The notes: a model not told the origin generated them from the letters alone. A stretch of 64,000 bases of DNA from Sediminicola sp040566555 (GCF_040566555.1 NZ_JBEWYP010000001.1:1-64000); one strand, 5' to 3'; positions 1-9,044 are shown, numbered from the stretch's first letter. Translations and numbers: made by a program.

Positions 1-171
1 GCTGCAAACCTACAACCTTTCCACAATACCACAACACTTTTTTTTGCCTTTTTTTAAAGGAAATTTAAAGTTGTTTTTAAATCGCTTATAATTAGATTAT
101 TGCAGGAACAATTATTTTTAAAAAGGGTATTAAATTTAATAGATTAAATTGAATTACACAAGTATTTTTTT

Positions 172-846
172 TCAATTCCCATTCTTCTTCCACTTGTTGG
201 ATAGGGATGCATAATCATAATCCAATACCGACTCCTGTCTTTCCAGCTTTCTCTCCGCGAAAGCCCTTTGTAAAATATCTTCTATGAGATAATCCTCCAG
301 CACATTTTCTGGATGAAATTCCTCCTTTATACTTATATTAAAAAACTTGGCAGTAGTGTTGTACCAGAATGCGCGCCATCCACTACGTAATTCCTTTACC
401 AGGTCAAAAGCCGTTGTGCCCGTTTGTCTGTGAATAAGCTTTACCAGAATCTGCCCCTCGGTTCGGGTCAACTTCTTTAATTCCTCCGAAAACTCATCCT
501 CTATATATTTTTGAACCTTCTTGGTGTATTTTCTTTGTTTAGATTTTGATTTGATAATTTCCAAGCTATCCGTTAAACCCACCAGCCGTTCCGAAGCCAA
601 CTTTGCATACGGGTACACCTTCAATGTTTTTCTCTTTAATATATAGTACCGAAGCTTATCCTTATATGAAGGGAATTTCAACTGTCCAAAAACAAATACC
701 TCCCTCAGCGGAATGGAGCTCACAAAAACAGAATCCCCATACATCTTTACATATTGTGTGGCCAGGGAATCTACCTCCTCTTCCCCTTGGGCAAAAGCAA
801 AGAAGCCCATCAATCCTAAAACAAAAACCAACAATTCCTTTTTCAT
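172..846 (-). CDS. DUF4294 family exported protein
   Basis: A 224-residue protein of unknown function. I recognise it as the DUF4294 family, which is found almost only in Bacteroidetes. The open frame continues upstream to 885, but the start at 846 gives a clean signal peptide: two lysines, a hydrophobic stretch to about residue 18, and an AFA-Q signal peptidase I site. The upstream 13 residues are therefore probably not translated. The mature part is charged and mostly helical, with a conserved-looking basic segment (KRKTLKVYPYAKLA) followed by a Lys/Arg-rich helix. It is divergent from the M42 peptidase gene, separated by about 100 bp. No catalytic motif is visible and I assign no biochemical function. 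A periplasmic location is inferred. Confidence 0.8.
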   Translation of the reverse strand: MKKELLVFVLGLMGFFAFAQGEEEVDSLATQYVKMYGDSVFVSSIPLREVFVFGQLKFPSYKDKLRYYILKRKTLKVYPYAKLASERLVGLTDSLEIIKSKSKQRKYTKKVQKYIEDEFSEELKKLTRTEGQILVKLIHRQTGTTAFDLVKELRSGWRAFWYNTTAKFFNISIKEEFHPENVLEDYLIEDILQRAFAERKLERQESVLDYDYASLSNKWKKNGN

Positions 847-924
847 GCTTCTATCAAACTCAAAAATCGTGCTAAAATTAAGCATTATCCCACAATGTTA
901 TTATTAAATAAAAGTGAATATCGT

Positions 925-932
925 TAAGTTTG
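925..932 (+). promoter_or_regulatory. predicted -7 box for the M42 peptidase gene
   Basis: The sequence TAAGTTTG matches the Bacteroidetes sigma-A -7 consensus TAnnTTTG and lies 16 bp before the ATG at 949, giving a very short leader. No convincing TTG -33 box is seen. It is a motif match only. Confidence 0.4.
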
Positions 933-948
933 TACAAAACAAAATTAC

Positions 949-2037
949 ATGAGTTCAAAAAAGATACTTACTAAAAAGTCGATTGATTTTTTTGAGAAAT
1001 ATTTAAATAACCCTTCCCCGACCGGATATGAGTGGGAAGGCCAAAAAATATGGATGGATTACCTGAAACCTTATGTGGATACCTTTATAACGGACACCTA
1101 TGGATCGGCAGTTGGCGTAATCAATCCAGATGCCAAATTCAAGGTAGTAATAGAAGGACATTCTGACGAAATTTCATGGTATGTAAATTACATTACTGAC
1201 GAAGGTCTTATCTATGTGATCCGAAATGGGGGGAGTGATCATCAAATAGCCCCATCCAAGTGGGTTAATATCCATACCAAAAAAGGTATTGTTAAAGGTA
1301 TTTTTGGTTGGCCAGCTATACATACAAGGGAAAGTTCAAAAGAAGAACCACCGAAATTGGATAATATCTTTGTGGATATAGGAGCCAAAGACAAAAAAGA
1401 AGTTGAAAAAATGGGCGTTCATGTAGGTTGTGTGATCACCTATCCAGATACTTTCCAGATTTTGAACGGCAATAAATTTGTTTGTCGTGCTATTGACAAT
1501 CGCGCAGGAGGTTTTATGATTGCAGAAGTGGCCCGTCTTTTACACGAGAACGAAGTGAAACTACCGTTTGGATTGTATATAACAAATTCCGTACAGGAGG
1601 AGATTGGTCTGCGTGGTGCCGAAATGATCACCCAAACTATTAAACCAAATATTGCCATTGTCACAGATGTGTGTCATGACACTACAACACCAATGATAGA
1701 AAAGAAAAAGCAAGGCCATACCGAGATAGGTGCCGGTCCTGTTATTTCTTATGCGCCTGCAGTACAGAACAAATTACGTGAACGTATCCTGGAAACTGCC
1801 GAAGCCCAAAAAATACCATTTCAGCGTATGGCTTCATCAAGATATACAGGTACTGATACAGACGCCTTTGCCTATAGCAACGGTGGTGTAGCCTCGGCCC
1901 TTATTTCCCTCCCCCTAAGATATATGCACACCACAGTAGAAACCGTGCATAGGGATGATGTGGAAAATGTGATCCGATTAATTTACGAAACCCTCCTTAC
2001 CATTAAAGACGGGGAATCATTCAGTTATTTTGATTAA
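949..2037 (+). CDS. M42 family metallopeptidase (aminopeptidase)
   Basis: A 362-residue dinuclear-metal aminopeptidase of the M42 family (glutamyl aminopeptidase / FrvX / CelM type), cytosolic because no signal peptide is present. The metal ligands are all visible: H71 and D73 in EGHSDE, D183 in RAIDNRAGG (bridging), the catalytic E217 with E218 in QEEIG, D240 in VTDVCHD, and H327 in RYMHTTVE. Length is normal for the family. These enzymes form large dodecameric shells that trim peptides from the N-terminus after proteasome-like or Lon/Clp digestion. The family was once misannotated as endoglucanase. It is monocistronic, with a predicted promoter just upstream and a strong terminator at 2045-2071. 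Family assignment is firm; substrate preference cannot be read from the sequence. Confidence 0.93.
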   Translation: MSSKKILTKKSIDFFEKYLNNPSPTGYEWEGQKIWMDYLKPYVDTFITDTYGSAVGVINPDAKFKVVIEGHSDEISWYVNYITDEGLIYVIRNGGSDHQIAPSKWVNIHTKKGIVKGIFGWPAIHTRESSKEEPPKLDNIFVDIGAKDKKEVEKMGVHVGCVITYPDTFQILNGNKFVCRAIDNRAGGFMIAEVARLLHENEVKLPFGLYITNSVQEEIGLRGAEMITQTIKPNIAIVTDVCHDTTTPMIEKKKQGHTEIGAGPVISYAPAVQNKLRERILETAEAQKIPFQRMASSRYTGTDTDAFAYSNGGVASALISLPLRYMHTTVETVHRDDVENVIRLIYETLLTIKDGESFSYFD

Positions 2038-2044
2038 ACCATTT

Positions 2045-2071
2045 AAACCCTCCCCAACAGGAGGGTTTTTT
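2045..2071 (+). terminator. Rho-independent terminator after the M42 peptidase
   Basis: A 9-bp perfect stem (AAACCCTCC with GGAGGGTTT), six-base loop, and a run of T. It lies 14 bp before the Nudix gene start and so separates the two co-directional genes. Confidence 0.85.
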
Positions 2072-2084
2072 AATACTTGACCTC

Positions 2085-2633
2085 ATGGATGAACTTATCG
2101 ACATTTTGGATGACGAAGGCAATTACACCGGAAAGCGCCTGATGAAATCCGAAGCACATAAAAATGGGCTCTTCCACCCGACTGTCCATATCTGGTTTTA
2201 CAACAAAAAAGGGGAAATCCTTATACAACAAAGAGCTGCTTCCAAAGAGACCTATCCCCTATTGTGGGATGTATCTGTTGCCGGGCATATTGGAGCAGGA
2301 GAAGAAATTATACCATCTGCCATTCGAGAAATATCAGAGGAGATAGGATTGGAGGTTTCTGAAACAGACTTGATCAAAGTAGGCATTTTTAAATCGATCA
2401 AAAAACATAGGGATGAATTGACCGATTGTGAGTTCCATCATACGTATATATGTGAACTTAAAATTTCAATAGACCACCTTAAAAAACAGGAAAGCGAGGT
2501 AAAGGCTTTGGCCCTACTCCCGCTTTCTCTATATATTACGGAACTACAGAAAAACGGTAGCTCCAAAAAGTATGTTCCACACGATCAATTATATCTCAAG
2601 ACCATTGTCAGCGCCATAGAGAATCAATTATAG
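2085..2633 (+). CDS. Nudix hydrolase (Idi/YfcD-like)
   Basis: A 182-residue Nudix protein. A complete Nudix box lies at about residues 67-89: G67, E73, then REISEEIG at 81-88, fitting GX5EX7REUXEEXGU. The N-terminal ELIDILDDEGNYTG and the HPTVHIWFYN strand resemble the YfcD/isopentenyl-diphosphate-isomerase-like branch that is often annotated as IPP isomerase. The active-site cysteine of true type I Idi is not obvious, so a diphosphate hydrolase is the safer call. The stop codon overlaps the convergent hisS stop codon by 6 bp, so no terminator separates them. It starts 14 bp after the M42 terminator, so its own promoter must lie in or before that hairpin. Family certain, substrate unknown. 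Confidence 0.88.
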   Translation: MDELIDILDDEGNYTGKRLMKSEAHKNGLFHPTVHIWFYNKKGEILIQQRAASKETYPLLWDVSVAGHIGAGEEIIPSAIREISEEIGLEVSETDLIKVGIFKSIKKHRDELTDCEFHHTYICELKISIDHLKKQESEVKALALLPLSLYITELQKNGSSKKYVPHDQLYLKTIVSAIENQL

Positions 2634-4004
2634 TTCTTTTACAAAATTTTCGGGAGCATCCAAGCTATAGGTCTGCTGTTCCCCTTTGGCCATATCTTTA
2701 ACCACAAAGATATTGTCTGCCAGTTCTTGCTCTCCGATCAATACCACATAAGGTACATTTCTATTATTGGCGTATTTCATTTGCTTTTGCATTTTGGCCG
2801 TAGAAGGATAAAAATCGGCCTTTACGCCCATTTTACGCAATTTGCCTACTAATTTTAAGGCAGCCAAGGCTTCTTTATCCCCAAAATTAACACATAGCAC
2901 ATCCAAAGACTGATCTATGGCCTTTGGAAAAAGATTCAATTCTTCCAATACCAAGTAAATGCGGTCCAACCCAAAAGAGATACCTACGCCGCTAACATCC
3001 TTAAGTCCGAAAATACCTGTAAGGTCATCATATCTACCACCTCCGCCAATGGAACCAAGTTTAACTTTTTCCGGGGCAGCAACCTCAAAAATTGCTCCTG
3101 TATAATAGTTAAGACCCCTTGCCAGGGTAACGTCCAATTTCAAGCTCGCAGATTGAAGGCCCAAATCTTCCAGGGTTTCCACAATAAAGGATAACTCCTC
3201 CGCACCTTTTGACCCCTCTACGGAATCCTTTAATAATTCTTTCAATGCCAAAAGCTGATCTGCATTGGAGCCCGACATGGTAAAAAGTGGAGCGGCCTTA
3301 ACAATGGCTTCTTCTGATATGCCTTTTTCCAACATTTCTTTCTTGACGCCTTCCTCCCCTATTTTATCCAACTTATCCAAGGCTACCGTAAAATCGATCA
3401 GGTGTTCTTTGGCTCCGATAACTTCTGCGATTCCTGCCAAGACCTTCCTATTGTTCAATTTAATGGAAACTCCAGTTAAACCAAGATCAGTAAAAACGGC
3501 GTCATACAATTGCACCAATTCCACCTCTTGAAGCAGGGAGTTGGCTCCTACAACATCGGCATCACACTGAAAAAATTCCCTAAACCTACCCTTTTGGGGC
3601 CTATCGGCCCGCCAAACAGGCTGAATTTGGTATCTTTTAAAAGGGAAGTCCAACTCATTCTGGTGCATCACCACATATCTTGCAAAGGGAACGGTAAGAT
3701 CATAACGCAATGCTTTTTCTGAAATCTTAGGAGTCAGTTTATTGGAATCCCTATCTGCATAGGTGGGATCATCCACTTTACTCAGGTAATCCCCGGAGTT
3801 TAATATTTTAAAGATCAGCCTATCCCCTTCATCACCGTACTTTCCCATTAAGGTTTCTGAATTCTCAAAAGATGGGGTTTCTATGGGTTGAAAACCAAAT
3901 GCCGTGAAATGCTTTTTAACAATATCAAATATATAATTACGCTTTACGACCTCTGAAGGAGTAAAATCCCTAGTTCCCTTTGGTAATGTTGGTTTTTGTG
4001 CCAT
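2628..4004 (-). CDS. hisS: histidyl-tRNA synthetase
   Basis: A 458-residue class II aminoacyl-tRNA synthetase that charges tRNA-His with histidine in the cytosol. Visible signatures: motif 2 around residues 124-152 (RADRPQKGRFREFFQCD), the histidine-specific ARGLNYYTGAIFE at 295-307, GGGRYDDL at 321-328, and motif 3 ending in GISFGLDR at 341-348. A C-terminal anticodon-binding domain occupies about 365-458. Length is slightly above the bacterial norm of about 425. The DUF6495 gene lies 65 bp upstream in the same direction, so the two may be cotranscribed. The 3' end overlaps the convergent Nudix gene by 6 bp. Identification is secure. Confidence 0.97.
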   Translation of the reverse strand: MAQKPTLPKGTRDFTPSEVVKRNYIFDIVKKHFTAFGFQPIETPSFENSETLMGKYGDEGDRLIFKILNSGDYLSKVDDPTYADRDSNKLTPKISEKALRYDLTVPFARYVVMHQNELDFPFKRYQIQPVWRADRPQKGRFREFFQCDADVVGANSLLQEVELVQLYDAVFTDLGLTGVSIKLNNRKVLAGIAEVIGAKEHLIDFTVALDKLDKIGEEGVKKEMLEKGISEEAIVKAAPLFTMSGSNADQLLALKELLKDSVEGSKGAEELSFIVETLEDLGLQSASLKLDVTLARGLNYYTGAIFEVAAPEKVKLGSIGGGGRYDDLTGIFGLKDVSGVGISFGLDRIYLVLEELNLFPKAIDQSLDVLCVNFGDKEALAALKLVGKLRKMGVKADFYPSTAKMQKQMKYANNRNVPYVVLIGEQELADNIFVVKDMAKGEQQTYSLDAPENFVKEL

Positions 4005-4069
4005 TATTTTATCAGTAACTTAACTATAGTGATGTGTTTATGTGTTTTGAAATCCAATCCTAAGAAAAA

Positions 4070-4546
4070 TTATTCAATCATTTTATCGAACCAGTTGTAC
4101 AGGTCCCCTTTGGTAATTACGGCACCCTGTTTTATTAGGTCAAACTTATCCAAGTTCTTGTCGTCCGTATAAGCTTTGGAAGCGGTAAGATACTCCACAA
4201 AATCTGATTGCCAATTTTTCTTGAACCACTCAAAGCCCTCGGAGGTTGACAAATCTATATTTGGATTCATAACTTTCACTGAAATCAGTTTCATTTCCTT
4301 ATCGGTCAAGTGAAACAGGTGCATATTTTGAGCGGAAATATTTTCCAAGTATTCAACTTTGGTCAAAACCCCTTCCCAAACCAAATCACTGAATACATCT
4401 ATTTCTTCCTCCGCCACTTCAGGTTTATTGGTTTTAATGCCTTCCCATTCTTCTGCGGTAATAGATTGTGTGGCCAGGAAATTTATAAATTCCTGATGCA
4501 ATTCCTCCAACTGTTGTTTGGTAAGTCTTGTATATTTCATTTTCAA
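4070..4546 (-). CDS. DUF6495 family cytosolic protein
   Basis: A 158-residue acidic protein with no signal peptide, membrane segment or recognised catalytic motif. The opening (KYTRLTKQQLEELHQEF) and the segment DVFSDLVWEGVLTKVEYLE are typical of a small conserved flavobacterial family that I believe is DUF6495; the family name is from memory. The start could be Met1 or Met3 (4546 or 4540). It lies upstream of hisS in the same orientation (65-bp gap) and downstream of the TonB receptor terminator. That suggests its own promoter between 4547 and 4620. Function unknown. Confidence 0.75.
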   Translation of the reverse strand: MKMKYTRLTKQQLEELHQEFINFLATQSITAEEWEGIKTNKPEVAEEEIDVFSDLVWEGVLTKVEYLENISAQNMHLFHLTDKEMKLISVKVMNPNIDLSTSEGFEWFKKNWQSDFVEYLTASKAYTDDKNLDKFDLIKQGAVITKGDLYNWFDKMIE

Positions 4547-4620
4547 ATTTAAATTATATCCCTAATTCAGGATGATTCTTAGGTTTTCACCCAAGTTCTG
4601 TGTTTTCAGCTGCAAAAATA

Positions 4621-4649
4621 AAAAGGCTGTGCAAACTGCACAGCCTTTT
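4621..4649 (-). terminator. terminator of the Oar-like receptor gene
   Basis: A perfect 13-bp inverted repeat, AAAAGGCTGTGCA with TGCACAGCCTTTT, around a 3-base loop. The A-run reads as a U-tract on the minus strand. It sits 23 bp after the stop codon of the receptor gene. The flanking A/T tracts make it potentially bidirectional. Confidence 0.88.
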
Positions 4650-4671
4650 AATCTTTAAATAACAAAATGTT

Positions 4672-7600
4672 TTAAAAAATATACCTTAAACCAAATTGTG
4701 CTTGCCATCTAGACAACAAACTTGTGTCGAATCCGTAAGTGTCACTTAAAGTTTCATCAAAACTATAAGTTGGTACATTTGTATCAGGATCAACAGATAC
4801 CCCAATAGGACTTATGTTATTTGGTTGTTGAACAACTCCCCAGTTAGAATTGATCAGGTTTCCTACATTCAGGATATCAACACTGAACTGAATGGTATTG
4901 GTTTTATCACCGGCAACCTTAAAGTTGTAATCCTGCAAGAATTTCATATCCCATTTTCCTCTCCAAGGAGCCAAAGCAGCATAACGCTCCATATAATCTC
5001 CCCTGTTATCCTTTAAATAATCATCTTGTTGGATAAAAGCTTCTAAAGCTTGGGCATCTCCTGCACCACTAAAGTTCATTTGTCCAATTTCACTGGCAGT
5101 TGGAATATAAATAAGGTCGTTTATTTGTGACCCGTCTCCATTGATGTCACCACCATAAACATAATTATAGCGAGCGCCCTGTGCATATTCAAAGAAAGTT
5201 GACAAGGTAGTGGCCCATTTACCATTACCGTACGTCCAGTTTTTACTGGCCACCCCAATAAACCTATGAGTGTCTCCGTATTTGGAATATGAAAGTACAT
5301 CTGTATTTACATTACTGACAATTGGGTTACCCGCAAATGCATCACTTGTAATCTCAGCTTCAATAGAGTTTACATCCTTTGCATTTAAATAGCTATAGGC
5401 AGCCATTGCATAGAGTCCATTAGTAAATGTTTTTTGCGCTTTAAAAGACGCATTCCAGATTCTACCCTTGTCAGAATTGGTAAATACAAAAGGTCCTGCA
5501 CCAAGGCCAAATCCATTCAATTGGTTATCTGAAGTATAAATTGGCCTGTTATCAACACCAGCCAAAGTACCTGAAGGATCTGTTAAACCCCAATGTTGAA
5601 CATGTGCTCCATTGATATCTTTGGTATAAGATAAATCTCCGGTCAAAATCAATCCACCTTCCAATCTCTTATCAACACCTAAGTTTGTTCTCCAAACCTG
5701 TGGGAATTTATAATCAGGGTCAACTGCTTGCAAGAAAAATACGTCAGGAGATCCAATTTGATTTCCTAACCATACAAAAGGAAAGCGACCAGTGAATAAT
5801 CCGGAACCTCCTCTTACTTGTAGGGATCTATCACCCTCAACATCCCAGTTAAAGCCTACCCTAGGTGAAATCAACCAGTCATTATTAGGCATCTGTGTGT
5901 TGTCAATAAAAACTGTTTCACCGTTATTAGGGTTTACATAGGGCTGATCTGCAATTACGAAACCTCTATCAATAACGTCTTGTGCTTTTTCTGCTGAGTC
6001 AAAGAATAAGGGCTTATCAAAACGAACACCATAGGTAAGTTTAAAATCGTCCGACACATTCCATTCATCTTGAACATAGAACGCCAATTGTCCAACGTTG
6101 GTTTCTGCCAAATTCCATCCTTGTCCGTCTGGCACTTGATTGTTTGCCTCAAACGTAGCTCGCGGGCCGTCGAAATCATAGCTAGTTGCATCAAAGTCAG
6201 CAATATCAACACCTCCAAATAAATCGAACCCATAAGCTGTTAGGTTGAAAGAGTTGTCAAATTCAAATTTTTCGAAAGAAAAACCAACTGTATAAGTATG
6301 ATTACCTTTAAAGATATTCAAGTTGTTAGTCAACTGATACACCTTTTGATCCAATCTATTATTTACAGAAAATGGTTCGTGACCTGCTATAATATAGTTT
6401 GTCCCCCCTTTGGTAATGTTTATTGAAGGAGCAGGTGTAGATAGCGGGTTTCTGAAGTCATCGAAGTGGGTATAACCAACTTGCAATTTATTGGTCACTT
6501 CATCAGACAAGGTTGAGTTAAGTTCCAACTGAATGGAATTTAATTTGTTATTGATTTCATAACCGCTATTTTCAAATTGCAAGGTTGTGAAATTCGGACC
6601 CCTTTTTTGAATTGCGGTTGGATGCGCTGGTTTTTCACTGGAAGCATCCAAGAAATTGTATATAAAGGCCAATCTGTTTTTGTCATTGATGTTCCAATCC
6701 AATTTGAAGATTCCTTTGGTTGAGCTGGAGCCATATGTAAATCCTTCATATCGTCCAGTGTCATAACCTACACCTGCCAAAGCAGACTGAACAGCAATTA
6801 AATCAGATTCCAAAACCCTTGATTCATTGATAGCACCAGATCCCGTATTTGGAACCCAGCCATTAGAACCCAAATCATCTCTTTCATCTTTTTCGAAGTT
6901 GGCGAAAAAGAATAATTTATTTTTCACAATAGGACCTCCTATACTGAATCCGTATTGGTTTTGGCTTAGTTTAGGTTTAACAACATCCTCGCCCTTGATC
7001 TTACCTCCGGTTAAATCTTCATTTCTGAAAAATCCATAAACCGTTCCGTGAACTTCATTGGTACCACTTTTAGTAACCGCATTAACGGAAGCACCGGTAA
7101 ATCCAGATTGGGTAACATCGTAAGGAGCAGTAGACACTTGAATTTGATCAATAGCATCCAATGAAATGGGCTGGGCACCTGTTTGACCACCTGGAGTTGG
7201 CGAATCCAATCCAAATGGATTGTTGAAGATGGCCCCATCCAAAGAGAAGTTATTAAACTGGTCATTTCGGCCACCAAACGAGTTACCACTTGAAGTTGGC
7301 TCCAATCTAGTAAAATCTTGGGCCGAACGTGAAATAGTAGGCAACCTTGTCAGTTCCCTTTTGCCCACGCTTGTCTCAGCACCGGTACGGTCACTACCAA
7401 ATGTTCCAGTTCCCCTATCGGATACCACAACAACTTCTTCCAGTGCTTGACTGTCAGATTCCAGCTTTAGATCCAAATTCAGGGTAGCACCCAAAGTTAG
7501 GTAAAGATCCGAGCTTGTTTCAGTTTTAAAACCAATATAAGAAATGGTCACCTCGTAAGGTCCCCCAACTCTAAGGTTCAAAAGGTTGAACCTTCCTTCC

Positions 7601-7782
7601 TCATTGGTGATCGCCCCATACTTTGTTCCGGTCGGGGTGTGCAATGCTACGATGTTGGCCCCCAATAAAGGCAAGTTTTCATCGTCCATTACCGTACCTC
7701 TAATATTAGAAGTAGTTACTTGGGCCATAACCATTCCACTAAAGAACAGAAAGGAAATCGCCAATAGAAATTTTGTTTTCAT
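4672..7782 (-). CDS. TonB-dependent receptor with N-terminal CarboxypepD_reg domain (Oar-like)
   Basis: A 1036-residue outer-membrane receptor. Order of parts: signal peptide 1-20 ending VMA-Q; a carboxypeptidase-regulatory-like beta-sandwich at about 22-110 (TTSNIRGTVMDDENLPLLGAN); a plug domain at about 120-240 (GAETSVGKRELTRLP, with a PYDVTQSGFTGASVNAVTKSG segment); then a long 22-strand barrel ending in aromatic FGLRYIF, the usual outer-membrane C-terminus. This architecture matches the Oar/OmpA-related TonB receptors of Bacteroidetes and Myxococcus rather than classic SusC, and no SusD partner is adjacent. The gene is monocistronic, with its own predicted promoter (7817-7847) overlapping the upstream ribosomal terminator and a strong terminator after it. 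The substrate cannot be deduced; peptides or proteins are often suggested for the Oar type. Confidence 0.92.
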   Translation of the reverse strand: MKTKFLLAISFLFFSGMVMAQVTTSNIRGTVMDDENLPLLGANIVALHTPTGTKYGAITNEEGRFNLLNLRVGGPYEVTISYIGFKTETSSDLYLTLGATLNLDLKLESDSQALEEVVVVSDRGTGTFGSDRTGAETSVGKRELTRLPTISRSAQDFTRLEPTSSGNSFGGRNDQFNNFSLDGAIFNNPFGLDSPTPGGQTGAQPISLDAIDQIQVSTAPYDVTQSGFTGASVNAVTKSGTNEVHGTVYGFFRNEDLTGGKIKGEDVVKPKLSQNQYGFSIGGPIVKNKLFFFANFEKDERDDLGSNGWVPNTGSGAINESRVLESDLIAVQSALAGVGYDTGRYEGFTYGSSSTKGIFKLDWNINDKNRLAFIYNFLDASSEKPAHPTAIQKRGPNFTTLQFENSGYEINNKLNSIQLELNSTLSDEVTNKLQVGYTHFDDFRNPLSTPAPSINITKGGTNYIIAGHEPFSVNNRLDQKVYQLTNNLNIFKGNHTYTVGFSFEKFEFDNSFNLTAYGFDLFGGVDIADFDATSYDFDGPRATFEANNQVPDGQGWNLAETNVGQLAFYVQDEWNVSDDFKLTYGVRFDKPLFFDSAEKAQDVIDRGFVIADQPYVNPNNGETVFIDNTQMPNNDWLISPRVGFNWDVEGDRSLQVRGGSGLFTGRFPFVWLGNQIGSPDVFFLQAVDPDYKFPQVWRTNLGVDKRLEGGLILTGDLSYTKDINGAHVQHWGLTDPSGTLAGVDNRPIYTSDNQLNGFGLGAGPFVFTNSDKGRIWNASFKAQKTFTNGLYAMAAYSYLNAKDVNSIEAEITSDAFAGNPIVSNVNTDVLSYSKYGDTHRFIGVASKNWTYGNGKWATTLSTFFEYAQGARYNYVYGGDINGDGSQINDLIYIPTASEIGQMNFSGAGDAQALEAFIQQDDYLKDNRGDYMERYAALAPWRGKWDMKFLQDYNFKVAGDKTNTIQFSVDILNVGNLINSNWGVVQQPNNISPIGVSVDPDTNVPTYSFDETLSDTYGFDTSLLSRWQAQFGLRYIF

Positions 7783-7816
7783 TTGAATGTAGTTGAATTA
7801 GTAAATTTAGTCAGCG

Positions 7817-7847
7817 CAAAAATAGCATAAAAAAAAGGCTACCGCAA
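7817..7847 (-). promoter_or_regulatory. predicted promoter of the Oar-like receptor gene, nested in a terminator
   Basis: Reading the minus strand, a TTG (7847-7845) and TATTTTTG (7824-7817) are separated by 20 bp, matching the Bacteroidetes -33/-7 pattern. The -33 TTG falls in the GCAA loop region of the rplI terminator hairpin. Motif match only. Confidence 0.5.
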
Positions 7848-7857
7848 GGTAGCCTTT
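7829..7857 (-). terminator. terminator of the rpsF-rpsR-rplI operon
   Basis: A 10-bp stem, AAAGGCTACC with GGTAGCCTTT, a GCAA tetraloop, and an A-run that reads as a U-tract on the minus strand. It sits 25 bp after the rplI stop. Confidence 0.88.
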
Positions 7858-7881
7858 CATATTACTTTTTAACTAAAATTG

Positions 7882-8337
7882 TTAACTATTTGCCTCAGCA
7901 ACAACTTCGAAAGGGAAATCTATGATTACTTCCCTGTGTAAACGAATCTGTGCGTTGTATGGTCCAGTTCTTTTAATAGAACCTCCAAGTATGCTAATGT
8001 ACTTCTTGTCGATAGAATGACCAGCCTTTTCCAAAGATTCAGCTAAATTCATATTGGTGATAGATCCAAATAACTTATCTCCAGCACCTGCTTTAGCTAA
8101 AATTTTAATTTCCAACTGTTTGATTGCCTCAGCCATCTTCGTAGCCTCATCAACAACTTTTTTCTCTTTATGAGCCTTCTGCTTCAAGTTTTCAGCCAAT
8201 ACTTTCTTAGCTGATGGTGTAGCCATTGCAGCCAACCCTTGAGGTATAAGGTAGTTTCTTCCGAAACCATTCTTCACATTTACTAAATCGTCTTTAAAAC
8301 CTAAGTTCTGTACGTCTTCCTTTAATATAAGTTCCAT
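7882..8337 (-). CDS. rplI: 50S ribosomal protein L9
   Basis: A 151-residue L9. The N-terminal RNA-binding domain is unmistakable (MELILKEDVQNLGFKDD, then VKNGFGRNYLIPQGLA). It is followed by the long connecting helix (residues about 40-75, Lys/Ala rich) and the C-terminal domain (AGAGDKLFGSITN). L9 binds domain V of 23S rRNA near the L1 stalk and limits frameshifting. It is the last gene of rpsF-rpsR-rplI; the gap from rpsR is 13 bp. Normal length, no anomalies. Confidence 0.98.
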   Translation of the reverse strand: MELILKEDVQNLGFKDDLVNVKNGFGRNYLIPQGLAAMATPSAKKVLAENLKQKAHKEKKVVDEATKMAEAIKQLEIKILAKAGAGDKLFGSITNMNLAESLEKAGHSIDKKYISILGGSIKRTGPYNAQIRLHREVIIDFPFEVVAEANS

Positions 8338-8350
8338 GATCAGCTTCTTT

Positions 8351-8647
8351 TTATTTTAATAAATCACCTACATAAGGCATTAACGCTAAATGACGTGCTC
8401 TTTTCACAGCAGTAGCCACTTTTCTTTGGTACTTTAAAGAAGTTCCTGTAAGTCTTCTTGGAAGAAGTTTACCTTGCTCATTTACCAATTTGATCAAGAA
8501 ATCTGGATCTTTGTAATCCACATATTTGATACCGGATTTTTTGAAACGGCAATATTTCTTTTGCTTATTGGTCTCAATATTCAATGGGGTTAAATACCTG
8601 ATTTCCCCATCTTTCTTACCTTTTGCTTGTTGTTCTATAGATGACAT
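8351..8647 (-). CDS. rpsR: 30S ribosomal protein S18
   Basis: A 98-residue S18, a small-subunit platform protein that pairs with S6. The conserved core is visible: KYCRFKKSGIKYVDYKD, then the helix GKLLPRRLTGTSLKYQRKV and the C-terminal KRARHLALMPYVGDLLK. The N-terminal 20 residues form the variable extension common in Bacteroidetes. It lies between rpsF (4-bp gap) and rplI (13-bp gap) in the classic operon order. Identification is secure. Confidence 0.98.
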   Translation of the reverse strand: MSSIEQQAKGKKDGEIRYLTPLNIETNKQKKYCRFKKSGIKYVDYKDPDFLIKLVNEQGKLLPRRLTGTSLKYQRKVATAVKRARHLALMPYVGDLLK

Positions 8648-8651
8648 AACG

Positions 8652-8990
8652 TTACGCTTTTGTTTTTAACTTTGTTCTTCTTCTTTCTGCCCAAGAGATT
8701 GCGTGCTTATCTAACTTAACAGTTAAAAAACGCATAATACGCTCGTCTCTTCTGAATTCCAATTCATAGCTGGCAATTGCCTCACCTGGAGCAGCGAATT
8801 CGAACAAATGGTAAAAACCACTCTTCTTGTGTTGTATTGGATAGGCCAATTTCTTAAGCCCCCAATTTTCTTTAGATACCATAGTGGCACCTTTGTTAAT
8901 TAAGAAATCCTCGAATTTCTTAACTGTTTCCTCTATCTGAGTATCAGATAGAACGGGATTTAAAATGAAAACAGTTTCGTAATGATTCAT
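8652..8990 (-). CDS. rpsF: 30S ribosomal protein S6
   Basis: A 112-residue S6 (ferredoxin-like fold) that binds the central domain of 16S rRNA with S18. I chose the ATG at 8990 because MNHYETVFILNPVLSD is the canonical S6 N-terminus. The open frame extends upstream to 9089 only as an AT-rich hydrophobic stretch that would run across the predicted promoter (9014-9044). Conserved NWGLKKLAYPIQHKKSGFYHL and ERIMRFLTVKLDKHA are present. First gene of the rpsF-rpsR-rplI operon. Confidence 0.98.
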   Translation of the reverse strand: MNHYETVFILNPVLSDTQIEETVKKFEDFLINKGATMVSKENWGLKKLAYPIQHKKSGFYHLFEFAAPGEAIASYELEFRRDERIMRFLTVKLDKHAISWAERRRTKLKTKA

Positions 8991-9013
8991 ATAATTAGAT
9001 TTTTTTAAGTGCG

Positions 9014-9044
9014 CAAAAGTAAGAATAAATATTTCTATCCACAA
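9014..9044 (-). promoter_or_regulatory. predicted promoter of rpsF-rpsR-rplI
   Basis: On the minus strand TTG (9044-9042) is followed after 20 bp by TACTTTTG (9021-9014), a full match to the Bacteroidetes -7 consensus. The S6 ATG lies about 24 bp downstream. It overlaps the spurious upstream extension of the S6 frame. Confidence 0.6.

Noticed and set aside
4672..7782. SusC-type nutrient receptor with SusD
   Set aside because: The receptor architecture is Oar-like and there is no SusD lipoprotein next to it.
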